Below, one piece after another: positions 34,108-44,099 of a DNA stretch of 64,000 bases. Where the stretch lies: positions 12,400,001 to 12,464,000 of the forward strand of contig OX442319.1 in NCBI GenBank assembly GCA_949358305.1, written 5' to 3'. Position 1 is the first letter of the stretch. The number at the start of each line of letters is the position of its first letter. Origin of the DNA: Strigamia acuminata (lineage: Eukaryota > Arthropoda > Chilopoda > Geophilomorpha > Linotaeniidae). The notes under the pieces were generated by a model, which was given only the letters and a program-made list of their open reading frames with translations, did not search any database and had not been told where the DNA came from. Position numbers and translations under genes: made by a program.

Positions 34108-35372
34108 AATTCGTAGCCACTTAACACAGTATTGGCGAATTCTTCGGAGATTACATTAATTGGTTTGTTATAATGCTTAAAGAAAATTTGTGCCGTTGAC
34201 CAATCAGCCGATTTCATTATGTGAGAGAGGCTGACACCTCTCGAGTAGGCAAAAGAAGTAGCTGCAGCCCGAGTTGAGTGCGCTTTAAAAACAGAGGTGT
34301 CAATGCCGGAGTTATCTAACACGGTTTTGATCCATCTAGCGATGGTATCTGGGGTGACAGGTCCAAAAGGACAAGAAGCTGCTAGGAAGAGGGGTTTGTT
34401 AGAGCCTCTAAAACCCTTTGAAAATTCTAAATAAAAACGCAGCGCTGCAACTGGGCAGAGAGATGGTTCCGAAAACGAGTTTATTTTGAATGGGAGGATT
34501 GAACCAGATTTCCGAGAGGAAAGTATCGGAATAGAGCAAGAGGAGTCGAGAAAAACGATGTCTGAAGACAGCAGACAAAAATCTGAAGCCCTACCGGCTA
34601 AGCAAAGAGCCTAAATTCCAACCGTCTTCAGATTCACTAGTGATTTTGAAGAATTTAGCGTTAACATGATGCTTTTGAGATACAACAAAACCGGGCCAAC
34701 ATGCCAAATACGTGAATATCTTGGTTGAGGTGGTTTAGACAGAAGAATAGCTTTCATAATCCTACAAACCAAAGGATGAGAGCCCAAAGGCTCTGAACCG
34801 CTGATGCAAAGCGTTTGAGAAATTGCAAACCGATGCACGCTAATTGAAGAAAAAGCTAAACCAGAGTCAAAAAGGGAAACTAAAAAATTTGCTAGAGTAA
34901 CCGGAGAGGGGTGAAAAGGGTCCAAATCCTTTCCCTGAGCCCAAGAAAGCCATCGTTGCCAAGCTCGCTCATAGGTTTTGCAAGAGGAGCTCTTCCAGGA
35001 GTCCCCCAGCAACTTAACAGCTCCTTCTGATAATTCTCCCTCCTGGAACTGAGCGAAGATAGCCGCCAAGCGGCTAGACGGAGTGAACCATTTAGCACCA
35101 GTGGATGCGATTCCTCCAGCGGATTGAGGATTAGATTTGGAAATGAAGGAAGAAGGAGAGGAGGTGCTGCTGAAAACTTCCACAGCATCGGAAACCAGGG
35201 TTGGGCTGGCCAAACTGGAGCAATTAGAACGAGGTCCTGTCGAGGAGAAGAATCCTTTAGTTTTTGCAAACAAGCAGAGATTAAAGAAAATGGGGGAAAA
35301 GCATATGGAACTTCCTTGCCCCAATCCTGAGTAAGGGCGTTGAATGCTAAAGCAGCCGGATCCGGTCTCCAA
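34101..35372 (-). pseudogene. DIRS tyrosine recombinase, one in-frame TAG
   Basis: The N-terminal part resembles the core-binding domain of tyrosine recombinases (SSCKTYERAWQRWLSWAQ). The catalytic part has a candidate first Arg (CLAGRASDF), HSTR for the H-x-x-R box, and a KHYN tyrosine. A single TAG at 34613-34611 interrupts the frame just before the first catalytic Arg; the frame downstream is continuous with it, so the defect is one nonsense codon. The start overlaps the RNase H frame in a different phase, as is usual in DIRS elements. The recombinase would integrate the circular cDNA. Readthrough cannot be excluded. Confidence 0.85.
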
Positions 35373-38300
35373 CTGAAATATGGTTTCAGCTGGAAATTAT
35401 TAAGAGAAGCAAACAAATCCATACTAAATGGGCCCCATTTGCAACTAATAGCCGAAAAAATATCAGAATTTAGCTTCCAGTCTCCGGAATCAAAAATACT
35501 TCCACGGGAAGCTGCATCAGCCAGGCAGTTTTCCGTGCCTGGAATATGTTCGGCAATAACTGTGATGTCCCTTTCCATTGCCCAGGACCAAAGGTCCTGT
35601 GCAACTGCTGTGAGTTCAGGAGAACGCGGGCTACCCAGGTTGTTAATAGCAGCAATGGCAGACGTATTATCCATCTTAATTTTAATTATGGACCCATTTA
35701 TATCACGAGCAAAAGCTTTAAGCCCCCAGAAAGCGGCAATTAACTCTAAAACATTGATGTGTTTCTTCCTATAAATTCCATTCCATGGACCACCAATACT
35801 AATTTCGTTTGCAACCGCACCCCAACCTCTGAGAGATGCATCTGTCTCTAAAGTCAAAACTAACAATTTAGGAATCAAAGACCGACCATTGCATAAATTT
35901 AAGTTATGCAACCACCAACTGAGCTCGGCGCGGGATTCTGCGTTGATGAAACATTTGGACTCGTAAGATCCTCAACGCAAAAAGAAAGTTTTTAGTTGTT
36001 GCAACCCTCTGTAATGTAGGGGGGCGGAGGAGATCGCAAGTGTGGTGGCATTTAATTTGCCAATCACCGAAGCCAGATCTCTAACCGATATTCGGGTATT
36101 ATCCAATAAATGTTTAATGGAGATCTGAATGTTTTTAATTCGCTCGGTAGGAAGTGTCACGGTCATGCTGATTGTGTCGATATCAAAACCCAGAAAAGAA
36201 AGTTTCTGTTGGGGTTCTAAAATTGATTTTTTGAAATTAGTATTAAACCCCAGATTTCGAATAAGACCAAGAAAGAAATCACGTTGTGAGATGAGGAGCT
36301 CTCTATCTTTAGAACAGAAGAACCAATCGTCAATAAAGACTGCCAATAAAAAGTGCAAACATCTTAATAAACCAGCAATAACCTTACAAAGTTTGGTAAA
36401 GACATAAGGGGCGGGACCCAATCCGAAAGGTAAAACCCCCAGTTCATATAGAACTCCCTGCCATAAAAAACGAAGGTATTTGCGGAACCTTTTGTCGATT
36501 GAAACAGAAAAATAGGCATCAGATAAATCTATTTTAATCATCCAGAAACCGGAACCGACTAAGGCGAGAGCGGTGTGAATTCCTTCCATTTTGAAATGTT
36601 GGTATTTAATATGGGCATTCAAGGGTTTCAGATTAAGAATCGGTCTGAAACCGCCACCCTTCTTCGGAACCAAAAATAAGAAACTAACAATCTGTCCGAG
36701 TATTGGTTCTACAGGGTAAGCTGCTCCTTTCTCTACCATCTTGGCTACTTCTTCATTGATGAGATGAGAAGCCTCTTGGGACAAATGTGGATCAGAAAAT
36801 GGGATTTGAATCGGATCTGATTCAAATTCCAAGCAATAACCCTTTATAGTCTTAAGAATCCAATCGTCTGAAGAGATGGACTGCCAATTTTGGAAACATA
36901 AAGCTAAACGACCAGAAGGGGGGTCGGAAAGTTTAAATATCATTTCCGTTAATTGGGGGGTTTTTGAAGCATTCAAGGGAACCGAGGGAGAAGAAGAAAG
37001 AAGCAAACAAGAAGGTGTAGAGGCTAACTCACCAGGTTTGTCTGTTCCCCGGCCTCGAGGACCCCCTCGACCGCGAGCTGCCGGCTTTTTGAATCCCCTG
37101 TTGTTGTGAGAGGGATTCGGGAAACTGTTCCTATGATAATCGCGTTGACCATTGTCGAAGTAATTAACAGGTCTTTGGTACGGTTGGGTTCGATTTCCAC
37201 CGTTGTGCTGGAGGTGACGACCGCCAGCTCGATCAAATCTTTGACGTGGACGCATTTTGTCTAATGCACTAATTTCCTCAGATTGTTTTTCTGGAAATTT
37301 AAAGAAGTATAAATAATTTGATTAATTAAAAAACTTTTTACAGAGAAAAAGGCAGTTTCTTACTGAAAATTTCGCTAAACCGGTTTTCAAAAAGATATTC
37401 ATGACGACTTTCTTTGAAGGAAGAGACAATGTTGATGCCATTTCGACCAGCCAAACCGAGAACCACATTACGCCTTCTTTCGTCGTTAAGTTTATTAACG
37501 ACCGATTGAATCTGAAAGAAAATCGCCTGCATTGCAGTCAGGGATTCCGTACGATTCAGCGGGCGGTTATTAAATTCCCGGTCGAAGACAGAAGCTGCAA
37601 TCGCCGCAGTTTTCATTGCTGTAACGGTCAGTTCCTTAAACAGCTTCTCACGTGGAGCGCAGAACGTGGTGGACCTAATCTTAACGTAACTCTCGATATC
37701 AGCATCGAGTTTAGCAGGTCGCAAGAAAGGAACCTGGCGTGAAGGGATTGGGAATTGTCTGATCAGGGAAGAGCGCAGACTGACTGAAAATTTTGCGGTG
37801 AGCTGCTTTTCAATCATAGCAGCAGCGCCATCAGACAGAAAAGGTTTCTCAACCTCGTCTCCCCAAGTCGGAACCTCAAAACCTCCATCATAATCGCCAT
37901 CACAATTGTCATCGAAATCCGTTTGCGTCGGCGAATCGAAAAAGTCGCGTAGAGAATCGTCGGACTGACGTGATCGCGAATCTCGGTCGAAAAAAATCTC
38001 CATCTGTCGGATCAGGAGCAAAATGGCGGACACTGCTGCTACGGCAGGCCTGAAAATCTTTGTCCAGACCACTATCAGAGTGGCTGGGGAAAAAATAAAA
38101 ATTTTTTCAGATTAAAATGAAAATAAATCCCGCAATCTATCATTAGATGCATGTACTTACCCAGGATTATTTTTGGGTAAAAGGTTGACCGAAGACCCGG
38201 CTAAATCCTCCCAAGTGGGAACCGAATTTCGGGTCTGGTCCTTAGAAAGCGCGTCGTCGACGGCATTTCTAACAATATCGTCTAACATCTGCTTAGACAA

Positions 38301-38501
38301 TGTAAAGTTATCGCGAGACGTTACGTCTACGTCACCGACTTGATCCGAAATGATCAAATCGCCGTCAGATTCGTCTTCTTCGTCTTGAAACGACAAGTCC
38401 GGGCTGGAAACAGGTGGCGGCGCCGTCTTACCACGTGTATTTTTCCGATTAGACTTACTGGTAGCCTTTCTGGATCTCAGATTAATCGCAGCTTGTGCCA
38501 T
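34892..38501 (-). pseudogene. DIRS gag-RT-RNase H, two introns and one in-frame TGA
   Basis: Gag exon 1 is 38501-38161, exon 2 38049-37364, exon 3 from 37290. The introns of 111 and 73 nt have GT-AG borders, and both junctions restore one continuous frame. Gag is acidic at first, then Arg/Gly-rich. The RT (within 35975-37000) has KKGGGFRPILNLKPLN, DLSDAYFS and an IDDW catalytic motif in place of YxDD, typical of DIRS. A TGA at 35974-35972 separates RT from RNase H (LETDASLRGWG, LELIAAFWGLKAF, MDNTSAIAAINN), and the frame continues in phase. The RNase H C-terminus has the PDPAALAFNAL..DWG segment found in DIRS proteins. One nonsense change is the simplest reading. Confidence 0.85.
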
Positions 38502-38883
38502 CTCGAAAGAAAACTAAATAAAAAACTTTTTGTTTAAAAAATCGGATGAAAACGAAGGAAATTTTGGTAAAACTGACAAAAAAACGTCGGCTGTACGTCC
38601 GCCAAACGAGAAACCTAGGCAGAACGAATTATTGAAAAAAATAAAGAACTTTTATAACGGTTAGGCCTACACGGGCCACGCGTCTCCGAACACGATATAT
38701 CATTTTTTCTTGATTTTTATGGGTATCGGAGCGCGAAAAGTTAATAAAAACGTAAATTTCGTTAAAACAAAAGCAATAAATAAAATCTTACCGAAAATAT
38801 ACAGCGATTACGAAGAAAAAAGGAAGTAGGAACAAATTTTTTTCCTCGGATTGATGCAAAAACGTGTCCTGACCTGTGGTCAG

Positions 38884-39014
38884 TAAAAATTGGATTGGTC
38901 ATGCCAGGGACCGGTAGCCCATAATAGGGGGCGCCCCCTGGCGGAATTTTCTTTAAAAGTACTGAATTAAGGTACATATATTGGACAAGCCATAAATAAC
39001 ATCATTTATTTGTT
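38884..39014 (-). repeat. DIRS right inverted terminal repeat
   Basis: Partner of 33599-33729 with only a couple of mismatches. It lies at the 5' end of the element, upstream of gag. The outer stretch to 39028 is matched in the internal complementary region. Confidence 0.9.
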
Positions 39015-39396
39015 GATGTTATACAAGTGAACAACAGCCAAGTTTAGGCATTTTCTGCAAAATTTATTTAACGAATTTATTTAGTTCAACGGTTCAACCA
39101 ACCAAATACATGCAACAAAATAATTTTGTCTGGTTGTATCCTATTTTAATACAAATTTTGGTTGCAACAAATTTAATAATAGATGTCATCACAAAACGTT
39201 TTTTAGAGTGTAAAGATTTGCAATTGTAGGGTGCGTTTTTCCTGTTCAGATTATGTAGTACATCAGTATTATTAAATGATTGCCAAATTAAGTTACAAGG
39301 TTACATATTTCAACTTAATTAATTAATTGTTATTTTTAAATTTCAGAATCATTAGCATACAACTTCAAGTTTATTGTTCATTTACTAAAGTAAAAA

Positions 39397-40224
39397 ATGG
39401 AGAGAAAACCCCAGGATTATTGTTGTAATCTGTGTGATTATTCGTGTTCACGCTATTCACGTTTGGAACAGCACATGCTCATACACACGGGTGAAAAACC
39501 TTTCAAATGTCAAATGTGTTCACTTTCATATCGACTTAAAACTTATATGACTGTCCACATGCGAGTTCACAGGGGAGAAAAACCATTCAAGTGCCATTTG
39601 TGTGATTATTCCTGCACTGTAAGAGGAAGTTTAAAGAGTCATTTATTAACCCACACAGGAGAAAAACCATTTAAGTGCCATTTGTGTGATTACTCCTGCA
39701 CTGTAATAGGAAGTTTAAAGAGTCATTTATTAACCCACACAGGAGAAAAACCATTCAAGTGTCATTTGTGTGACTATTCTTGCATTCAAAGTAGCAATTT
39801 AAAAAAACATCTATTAATTCATTCAGGAGAAAAACCATTCAAGTGCCATTTGTGTGATTACTCCAGTGTTCAAAGTGGACATTTAAAAGTCCATCTATTG
39901 ACCCACACAGGAGAAAAACCATTCAAGTGCCATTTGTGTGATTATTCTTGCAATAAAAGTGGGAATTTAACAACTCATCTATTAACCCACACAGGAGAAA
40001 AACCATTCAAGTGTCATTTGTGTGATTACTCCTGCACTGTAAGAGGAAGTTTAAAGAGTCATTTATTAACCCACACAGGAGAAAAACCATTCAAGTGTCA
40101 TTTGTGTGATTATTCTTGCAATCAAAATGGGAATTTAAAAAGTCATCTATTAACCCATTCGAGTGCCACACTGGAAAAGAACCATTCAAGTGATCACCTA
40201 AAAAAACATTTAACTAAGCATTGA
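39397..40224 (+). CDS. C2H2 zinc-finger protein, nine fingers (unit 1)
   Basis: A 275-residue protein of nine C2H2 fingers joined by (H/T)(T/S)GEKPFKC linkers, with a short N-terminus (MERKPQDYC) and a short tail. Fingers 3-9 share the CHLCDYSC core, in which Cys, or Ser in finger 6, stands where Phe is usual; fingers 3 and 8 are identical, showing recent finger duplication. It probably binds DNA in the nucleus; no KRAB, BTB or ZAD domain is seen. The coding exon follows a TTTCAG acceptor at 39345-39346, and the ATG is the first in the exon. The leader exons lie 6.4 kb upstream beyond the nested MITE and DIRS elements. The gene is the intact member of three copies in the window. Confidence 0.88.
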   Translation: MERKPQDYCCNLCDYSCSRYSRLEQHMLIHTGEKPFKCQMCSLSYRLKTYMTVHMRVHRGEKPFKCHLCDYSCTVRGSLKSHLLTHTGEKPFKCHLCDYSCTVIGSLKSHLLTHTGEKPFKCHLCDYSCIQSSNLKKHLLIHSGEKPFKCHLCDYSSVQSGHLKVHLLTHTGEKPFKCHLCDYSCNKSGNLTTHLLTHTGEKPFKCHLCDYSCTVRGSLKSHLLTHTGEKPFKCHLCDYSCNQNGNLKSHLLTHSSATLEKNHSSDHLKKHLTKH

Positions 40225-41271
40225 AATTAAAAAGTTTTGCATTGTTAATTATGTTTACGCTCAAAGCGGGTGATTTGTGCTTTTATTTGTTTATTTTAAT
40301 TTGGATTTTAAAAATAGGATTGGTGCTTTTTTATTTTAATTGAAAGTTCAGAAAACATTGATCTGTTAAATTGTACTCCGTAAAATTTTACTCGCTTGTA
40401 TCCATGTTTAAAACGTGCGGAAAACATTTAAAACCCGTAGAAAATACTTAAGAAAACTTACATTAGTGACTGAAATAGTCAACGTAAATCTGGAAAATTG
40501 TTCAACCCCATTAAACAAAAATAATTATTTTTTGTTTATTCCAAGTTGTGTTTTTAAGTTTTTTAAAGTTACATTCCGTGTTAAATCATTATACGAAAAG
40601 ATTTTCTCATTTTTCTCTATCCGTTAATTAATTTTTCCATTTGTCTTGATCTGAATCACATTTTGCCATTTCTCTTCATTTGAAAATACATTTTGTCATT
40701 TTCAACCACATTTTGCTATTTTTCTTCATTTTTAAACACATTTTGTTGTTCTTCTTTTTTTTTGGCTTCACAACAAAAATACATGTTTTTGTGCCTGGAA
40801 TGGCATTTTTTTTTCAAAAGTGCAGTTTTTTTGTTGCCAATGCATTTTTTTTGTTCGTTTATAATTGTACTTAATTGTATTTAATGTTTGTTGTTTTTAT
40901 CGAGCAGAAATAAATGGTATAATCATACAAACCATAACTTGTTTTTGTCTAAACTTCAATTAAAAAATGTAAACTATTGTTTTGTGTTGATTTAGTTTGG
41001 TTTTATTGAAATAAAAATTGTCATTTTATCTAAAAATAAACACTAAATAAAGTGTAACAACCTCTTTTATTTTTATTGATAAGAGTGAATTTGTGACGGA
41101 AGTTCTTATTCGTATCGTGATTGGATTACCTTAGTTTCTATGGAAACGGCCTTTTATCTTGTTCACGTCGCGTGAACGTATCAATTCAAATTCGGAGTAC
41201 ATAACCTCAGCGTCAAAGGTGAAATTCACATTGCTCGATCAAGATCATTTCATCTTTGATTTGTAATTAGA
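40225..41271 (+). other. 3' region of zinc-finger unit 1 and 5' flank of the ARM-BTB gene
   Basis: 40225-40960 is duplicated at about 50460-51160 (3' part of unit 2), with degenerate ATTTTGCCATTTTTCTTCATTT-like T-rich repeats and an AATAAA near 40910. 41050-41271 is the 5' flank of the next gene. No other gene. Confidence 0.5.
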
Positions 41272-43581
41272 ATGGACGACTTGGTCAATTCGCTCTGCAG
41301 CACATCGTCCGAAACGACCGTGTTAAAAGCATTGTTCGAATTGCGAACAAAACATTTCGATTCAGACTGGTCGCAATCGGTGACAAGTCTGCGCGAAAAC
41401 GGCGGTTTGCGCAACTTACTCGCAATCTTGAACACTCCGAACCCGAAAATACTCGAACTGGCACTGAGCATCGCGGAGAAATGCTGCGCACAAGCCGAGA
41501 GTCGCAAACTCTTGTCAAACTACATTCCATCGCTAATCTCCATACTGAAAACGAACGACTGCGACCAACTGCGAAACAGAGCTTGTCGCATCCTCGCGCG
41601 TTTGTGCTCGGACGACGAAATAATCGAAACGATGCACAAAGCGGGCGTAGTTGACACCGTGCTCGGATTCCTACAATCCACGACGAAGCCAGCGAGTCAA
41701 CAATCGGCCATCAGAGCTGTCATATGCCTAGCAAACACCGAGAAACAATGCCGCGCCATAATGAGCCGAAAAGGGGTCGAAGTGATCGCTGCGCACCTCA
41801 CGACCGAACACGACGCAATATTGACCCCTACGTTGCACGCGCTGGATCGTCTGACTCGCCATTGTCCACTGGGCTTCACACACATTAGACGCGTCGTCGA
41901 GCTGGTCGGAAGCAGCCAAGACCGAACGATCCGACGGCTGTGCGACAGCATTTTGATTAATTTACTAAAACATAAAAAGGAAATTAGTAGAGTGGTGAAC
42001 ATTGCCTTGCCCCACTTCATCAAAACACTCAATCAAGTTTCGGACGAAGAAGGGGACGAAGTTGTGGACGCGTATCTGACGGCTGTGGGTCCCGACACCA
42101 TTGCAACCGGGGAACGTGTTCGCATGCGATATTACGGCGGATTGGAGACTCTCGTCTCGTTTCTCGTTAACCCGAAGCACGAAAAGCGGCACAGTGCGAT
42201 TTTGAAGACGCTGGACAACTTCGTGCTTGATGTCGACAGTTGGATCGTTCTGGTCAAATTGAATTTTCCGTCGGTGGTCACCGGCAAGATGGCCGTTTGC
42301 GCGGAAGAAATGAGGTCGAAACGGTTGAAATCGTTAGAATCGGTTAAATCGGTCGCGGAAAAACGGAAAAGGAATTGCGAAGTGGAAGAATCGAATTATC
42401 CGGAAAAAATGCGCCTCGAACGAGCGGAAATGGTCAAATTGGAGATTGAAACAGTGGGTGCGATCATGACTTTGCTATTCTCCCTGTCCGCATGGCCGAA
42501 TCGAAACGGGGGCATCCCAGTATTCCGGACGACGCAATTCTCGTACATGGACTTCCTTCTGGACTTCCTTCTGGAACTGGCGATGGACAAAGAGCATTCG
42601 CAAACGAGCGCTGCCGCTGCGATTCTCGTCCGACTGGCGTCCAATCAGTTCTGTCTTCGCTCCTTCTTGTACAACCAATTTCCTCGCAAAATATTAGCGC
42701 TCGACGAGCCTTTGAGGAAGACAATTTCGGATGCGTTGGTGACGCAGGCGGAATCGGACTTCGGTCGCTTCACCATCCGATCCGCGCTCAGCAACGACAC
42801 AGAGCGGCAACTCGTGGCCTTGTCCCTCTCTTACGTCATACTCCAGAACAGGCTTCGGCAATCGGTCTTTCTCCAATTCGGCGTCCTGCAATTGATATTC
42901 GACGCTGTTAAGAGCCCGAGCGAAGCGAATTTCGCACAGGGCGTGATTAGTTTGTGCCGAATGTACCGAACGTCCGAGCAAACACAATTAAAATCGATTT
43001 GTAATCGTATCGTGTTGGATATGGATGTCCGGTTTCTTCTCGATGGGGGTGAAGTGGTTTTCGGTAATCGCTCGGTTCTGGCGGAGTCGTCGGACGTGTT
43101 CGCCGCCATGTTGACGGGGCATTTCAAAGAGGCGTCGCAAACCGATGTTAAGTTCGGGAACATTTCCGAAAGCTGTATGAAATTTATTCTGCATTTCTTG
43201 CACGGATGCAAAGCGAGTACTTGTTTGGTTTTGCGAACGATCAGCTTCGATTTACTATTGGATTTACTATCGATGGTCGATAGATTGTTGCTGTTGGATC
43301 TGAAGGAGAATATTTGCGACGAGTTTCGACGGAGGTTTCGCTCGGGGAAAGTGAGTTCGGCGGATGCGGCCAAAATCCATCGAGTTACGAAAGACCCGAA
43401 TTACGAGGTTCTGGCACCTTTAGTGCTCAATTATTTGTGGGCACCTGCACTTAAAGATGAGAGTAAAATCGAATTGGTTGAGGAATTTTTCCGACAGAAT
43501 TTAGGCGGGGATTTGTTGTTTGAAATGAAGGGACTGATAACCGAACGGTTGAAAGTTTTATCGCGTGTTTATAATGGTTAA
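41272..43581 (+). CDS. ARMC5: armadillo-repeat/BTB protein, ARMC5-like
   Basis: A single-exon, 769-residue protein. Residues about 15-330 form a run of armadillo-type helical repeats (ILNTPNPKILELALSIAEKC, VVDTVLGFLQSTTKPASQQS, LIPSLISIL-like). A basic insert follows at about 340-385, more helices, then a BTB domain at about 580-690 (GGEVVFGNRSVLAESSDVFA, AAMLTGHFKEA) and a C-terminal helical tail. This order is that of ARMC5, a CUL3 substrate adaptor that in mammals promotes degradation of RPB1. The Drosophila and vertebrate proteins are of comparable or greater length. The region is GC-richer than its surroundings and intronless, which could mean retroposition or intron loss. AATAAA overlaps the stop (43579-43586). 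Confidence 0.78.
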   Translation: MDDLVNSLCSTSSETTVLKALFELRTKHFDSDWSQSVTSLRENGGLRNLLAILNTPNPKILELALSIAEKCCAQAESRKLLSNYIPSLISILKTNDCDQLRNRACRILARLCSDDEIIETMHKAGVVDTVLGFLQSTTKPASQQSAIRAVICLANTEKQCRAIMSRKGVEVIAAHLTTEHDAILTPTLHALDRLTRHCPLGFTHIRRVVELVGSSQDRTIRRLCDSILINLLKHKKEISRVVNIALPHFIKTLNQVSDEEGDEVVDAYLTAVGPDTIATGERVRMRYYGGLETLVSFLVNPKHEKRHSAILKTLDNFVLDVDSWIVLVKLNFPSVVTGKMAVCAEEMRSKRLKSLESVKSVAEKRKRNCEVEESNYPEKMRLERAEMVKLEIETVGAIMTLLFSLSAWPNRNGGIPVFRTTQFSYMDFLLDFLLELAMDKEHSQTSAAAAILVRLASNQFCLRSFLYNQFPRKILALDEPLRKTISDALVTQAESDFGRFTIRSALSNDTERQLVALSLSYVILQNRLRQSVFLQFGVLQLIFDAVKSPSEANFAQGVISLCRMYRTSEQTQLKSICNRIVLDMDVRFLLDGGEVVFGNRSVLAESSDVFAAMLTGHFKEASQTDVKFGNISESCMKFILHFLHGCKASTCLVLRTISFDLLLDLLSMVDRLLLLDLKENICDEFRRRFRSGKVSSADAAKIHRVTKDPNYEVLAPLVLNYLWAPALKDESKIELVEEFFRQNLGGDLLFEMKGLITERLKVLSRVYNG

Positions 43582-43744
43582 ATAAAAAAAAAATCAGACA
43601 AATCTGACTTTTTTTGTATGTGTGGATTAAGAATCTTGAAATGTAAATTGATTTCCATCATTATTTACTCATTTTGTGAACAGTCGGTGGTGAGAATGGT
43701 GACTTTGGGTGAAAAATTCGGAATGAAGTTGTGTGTAAAAGGAA
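43582..43744 (+). terminator. 3' end of the ARMC5-like gene
   Basis: A polyadenylation signal and A-run follow the stop, and an inverted repeat AATCAGA/TCTGACTT flanked by A8 and T7 lies at about 43584-43615. It may mark the transcript end; weak evidence. Confidence 0.35.
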
Positions 43745-44099
43745 TAAAATTTAACTACCGGTACTTCTTCTCCAATGACGCCTAAAATGCACTATTTTTG
43801 GTGTCACAACTTTTGACAAGATGTGTTTAAATGCTTTTATACCTTTTTACACCTCTTATTTCTAACAATTTTGTATTAAATAAATTTTCAATTAATTCTA
43901 CTTACCGGTACCTGCTTTTGACAAATTCGAATATCGCAGGGAAGCCGACTCAGGAATGCAACCCTGCAATTTTTGTGGCAAGTTCGGGGCAGTTGGACAT
44001 TTATTGGTTTTGACGGAGAGAATGATGTTGGAATATCCCGATGATGACAGGTATCGTGCTTGTTTCAGAGAATTATCGACGAATGCGTCCGGAGTCTAG
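43745..44099 (+). pseudogene. relic of family A gene (internal deletion, inverted copy)
   Basis: 43745-43935 is homologous, inverted, to the upstream flank of the family A copy at 52490-52650. At 43980-44099 the frame encodes the last 40 codons of the family (GHLLVLTERMMLEYPDDDRY..CFREL, stop TAG). Nearly the entire coding region between is missing. So one duplication followed by a large deletion left a promoter-plus-tail remnant. Confidence 0.75.

Larger units (their letters stand above)
33555..39028 (-). mobile_element. DIRS-type tyrosine-recombinase retrotransposon, nearly intact
   Basis: On the minus strand the element has gag, RT, RNase H and an overlapping tyrosine recombinase, with no integrase or LTRs. 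Inverted terminal repeats of about 131 bp lie at 33599-33729 and 38884-39014. An internal complementary region at 34006-34107 carries the inverse of the left end fused to the inverse of the right end, the hallmark of DIRS1-like elements. The element interrupts AAGT of a MITE terminal repeat: the four bases are present at both edges (33551-33554 and 39025-39028), with no other duplication, as expected for recombinase-mediated integration of a circle. Only two in-frame stops break its frames. Confidence 0.92.
33190..39039. mobile_element. hAT-like MITE split by a DIRS element
   Basis: The left end GGTTGTAGTTCACTTCTGCC (33190 on) and right end (...GGCAGAAG, then GTGAACAACAGCC, to 39039) are inverted repeats, flanked by AAGTTTAG at 33182-33189 and 39040-39047, an 8-bp target duplication. 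Zinc-finger units 2 and 3 have a single ATGTTTAG at the same place, so the empty site is seen twice. The two halves are separated by the DIRS retrotransposon inserted at AAGT. Without it the MITE would be about 376 bp. Confidence 0.85.

Noticed and set aside
38050-38160. Splice acceptor CCCCAG at about 38088 as the end of DIRS intron 1
   Set aside because: It would put the next exon in the wrong phase; the acceptor TTTTCAG ending at 38050 restores the frame exactly.
42831-43373. 180-codon minus-strand frame in the ARMC5-like gene
   Set aside because: Antisense shadow of a GC-rich coding region; the + strand has a coherent ARM-BTB protein.
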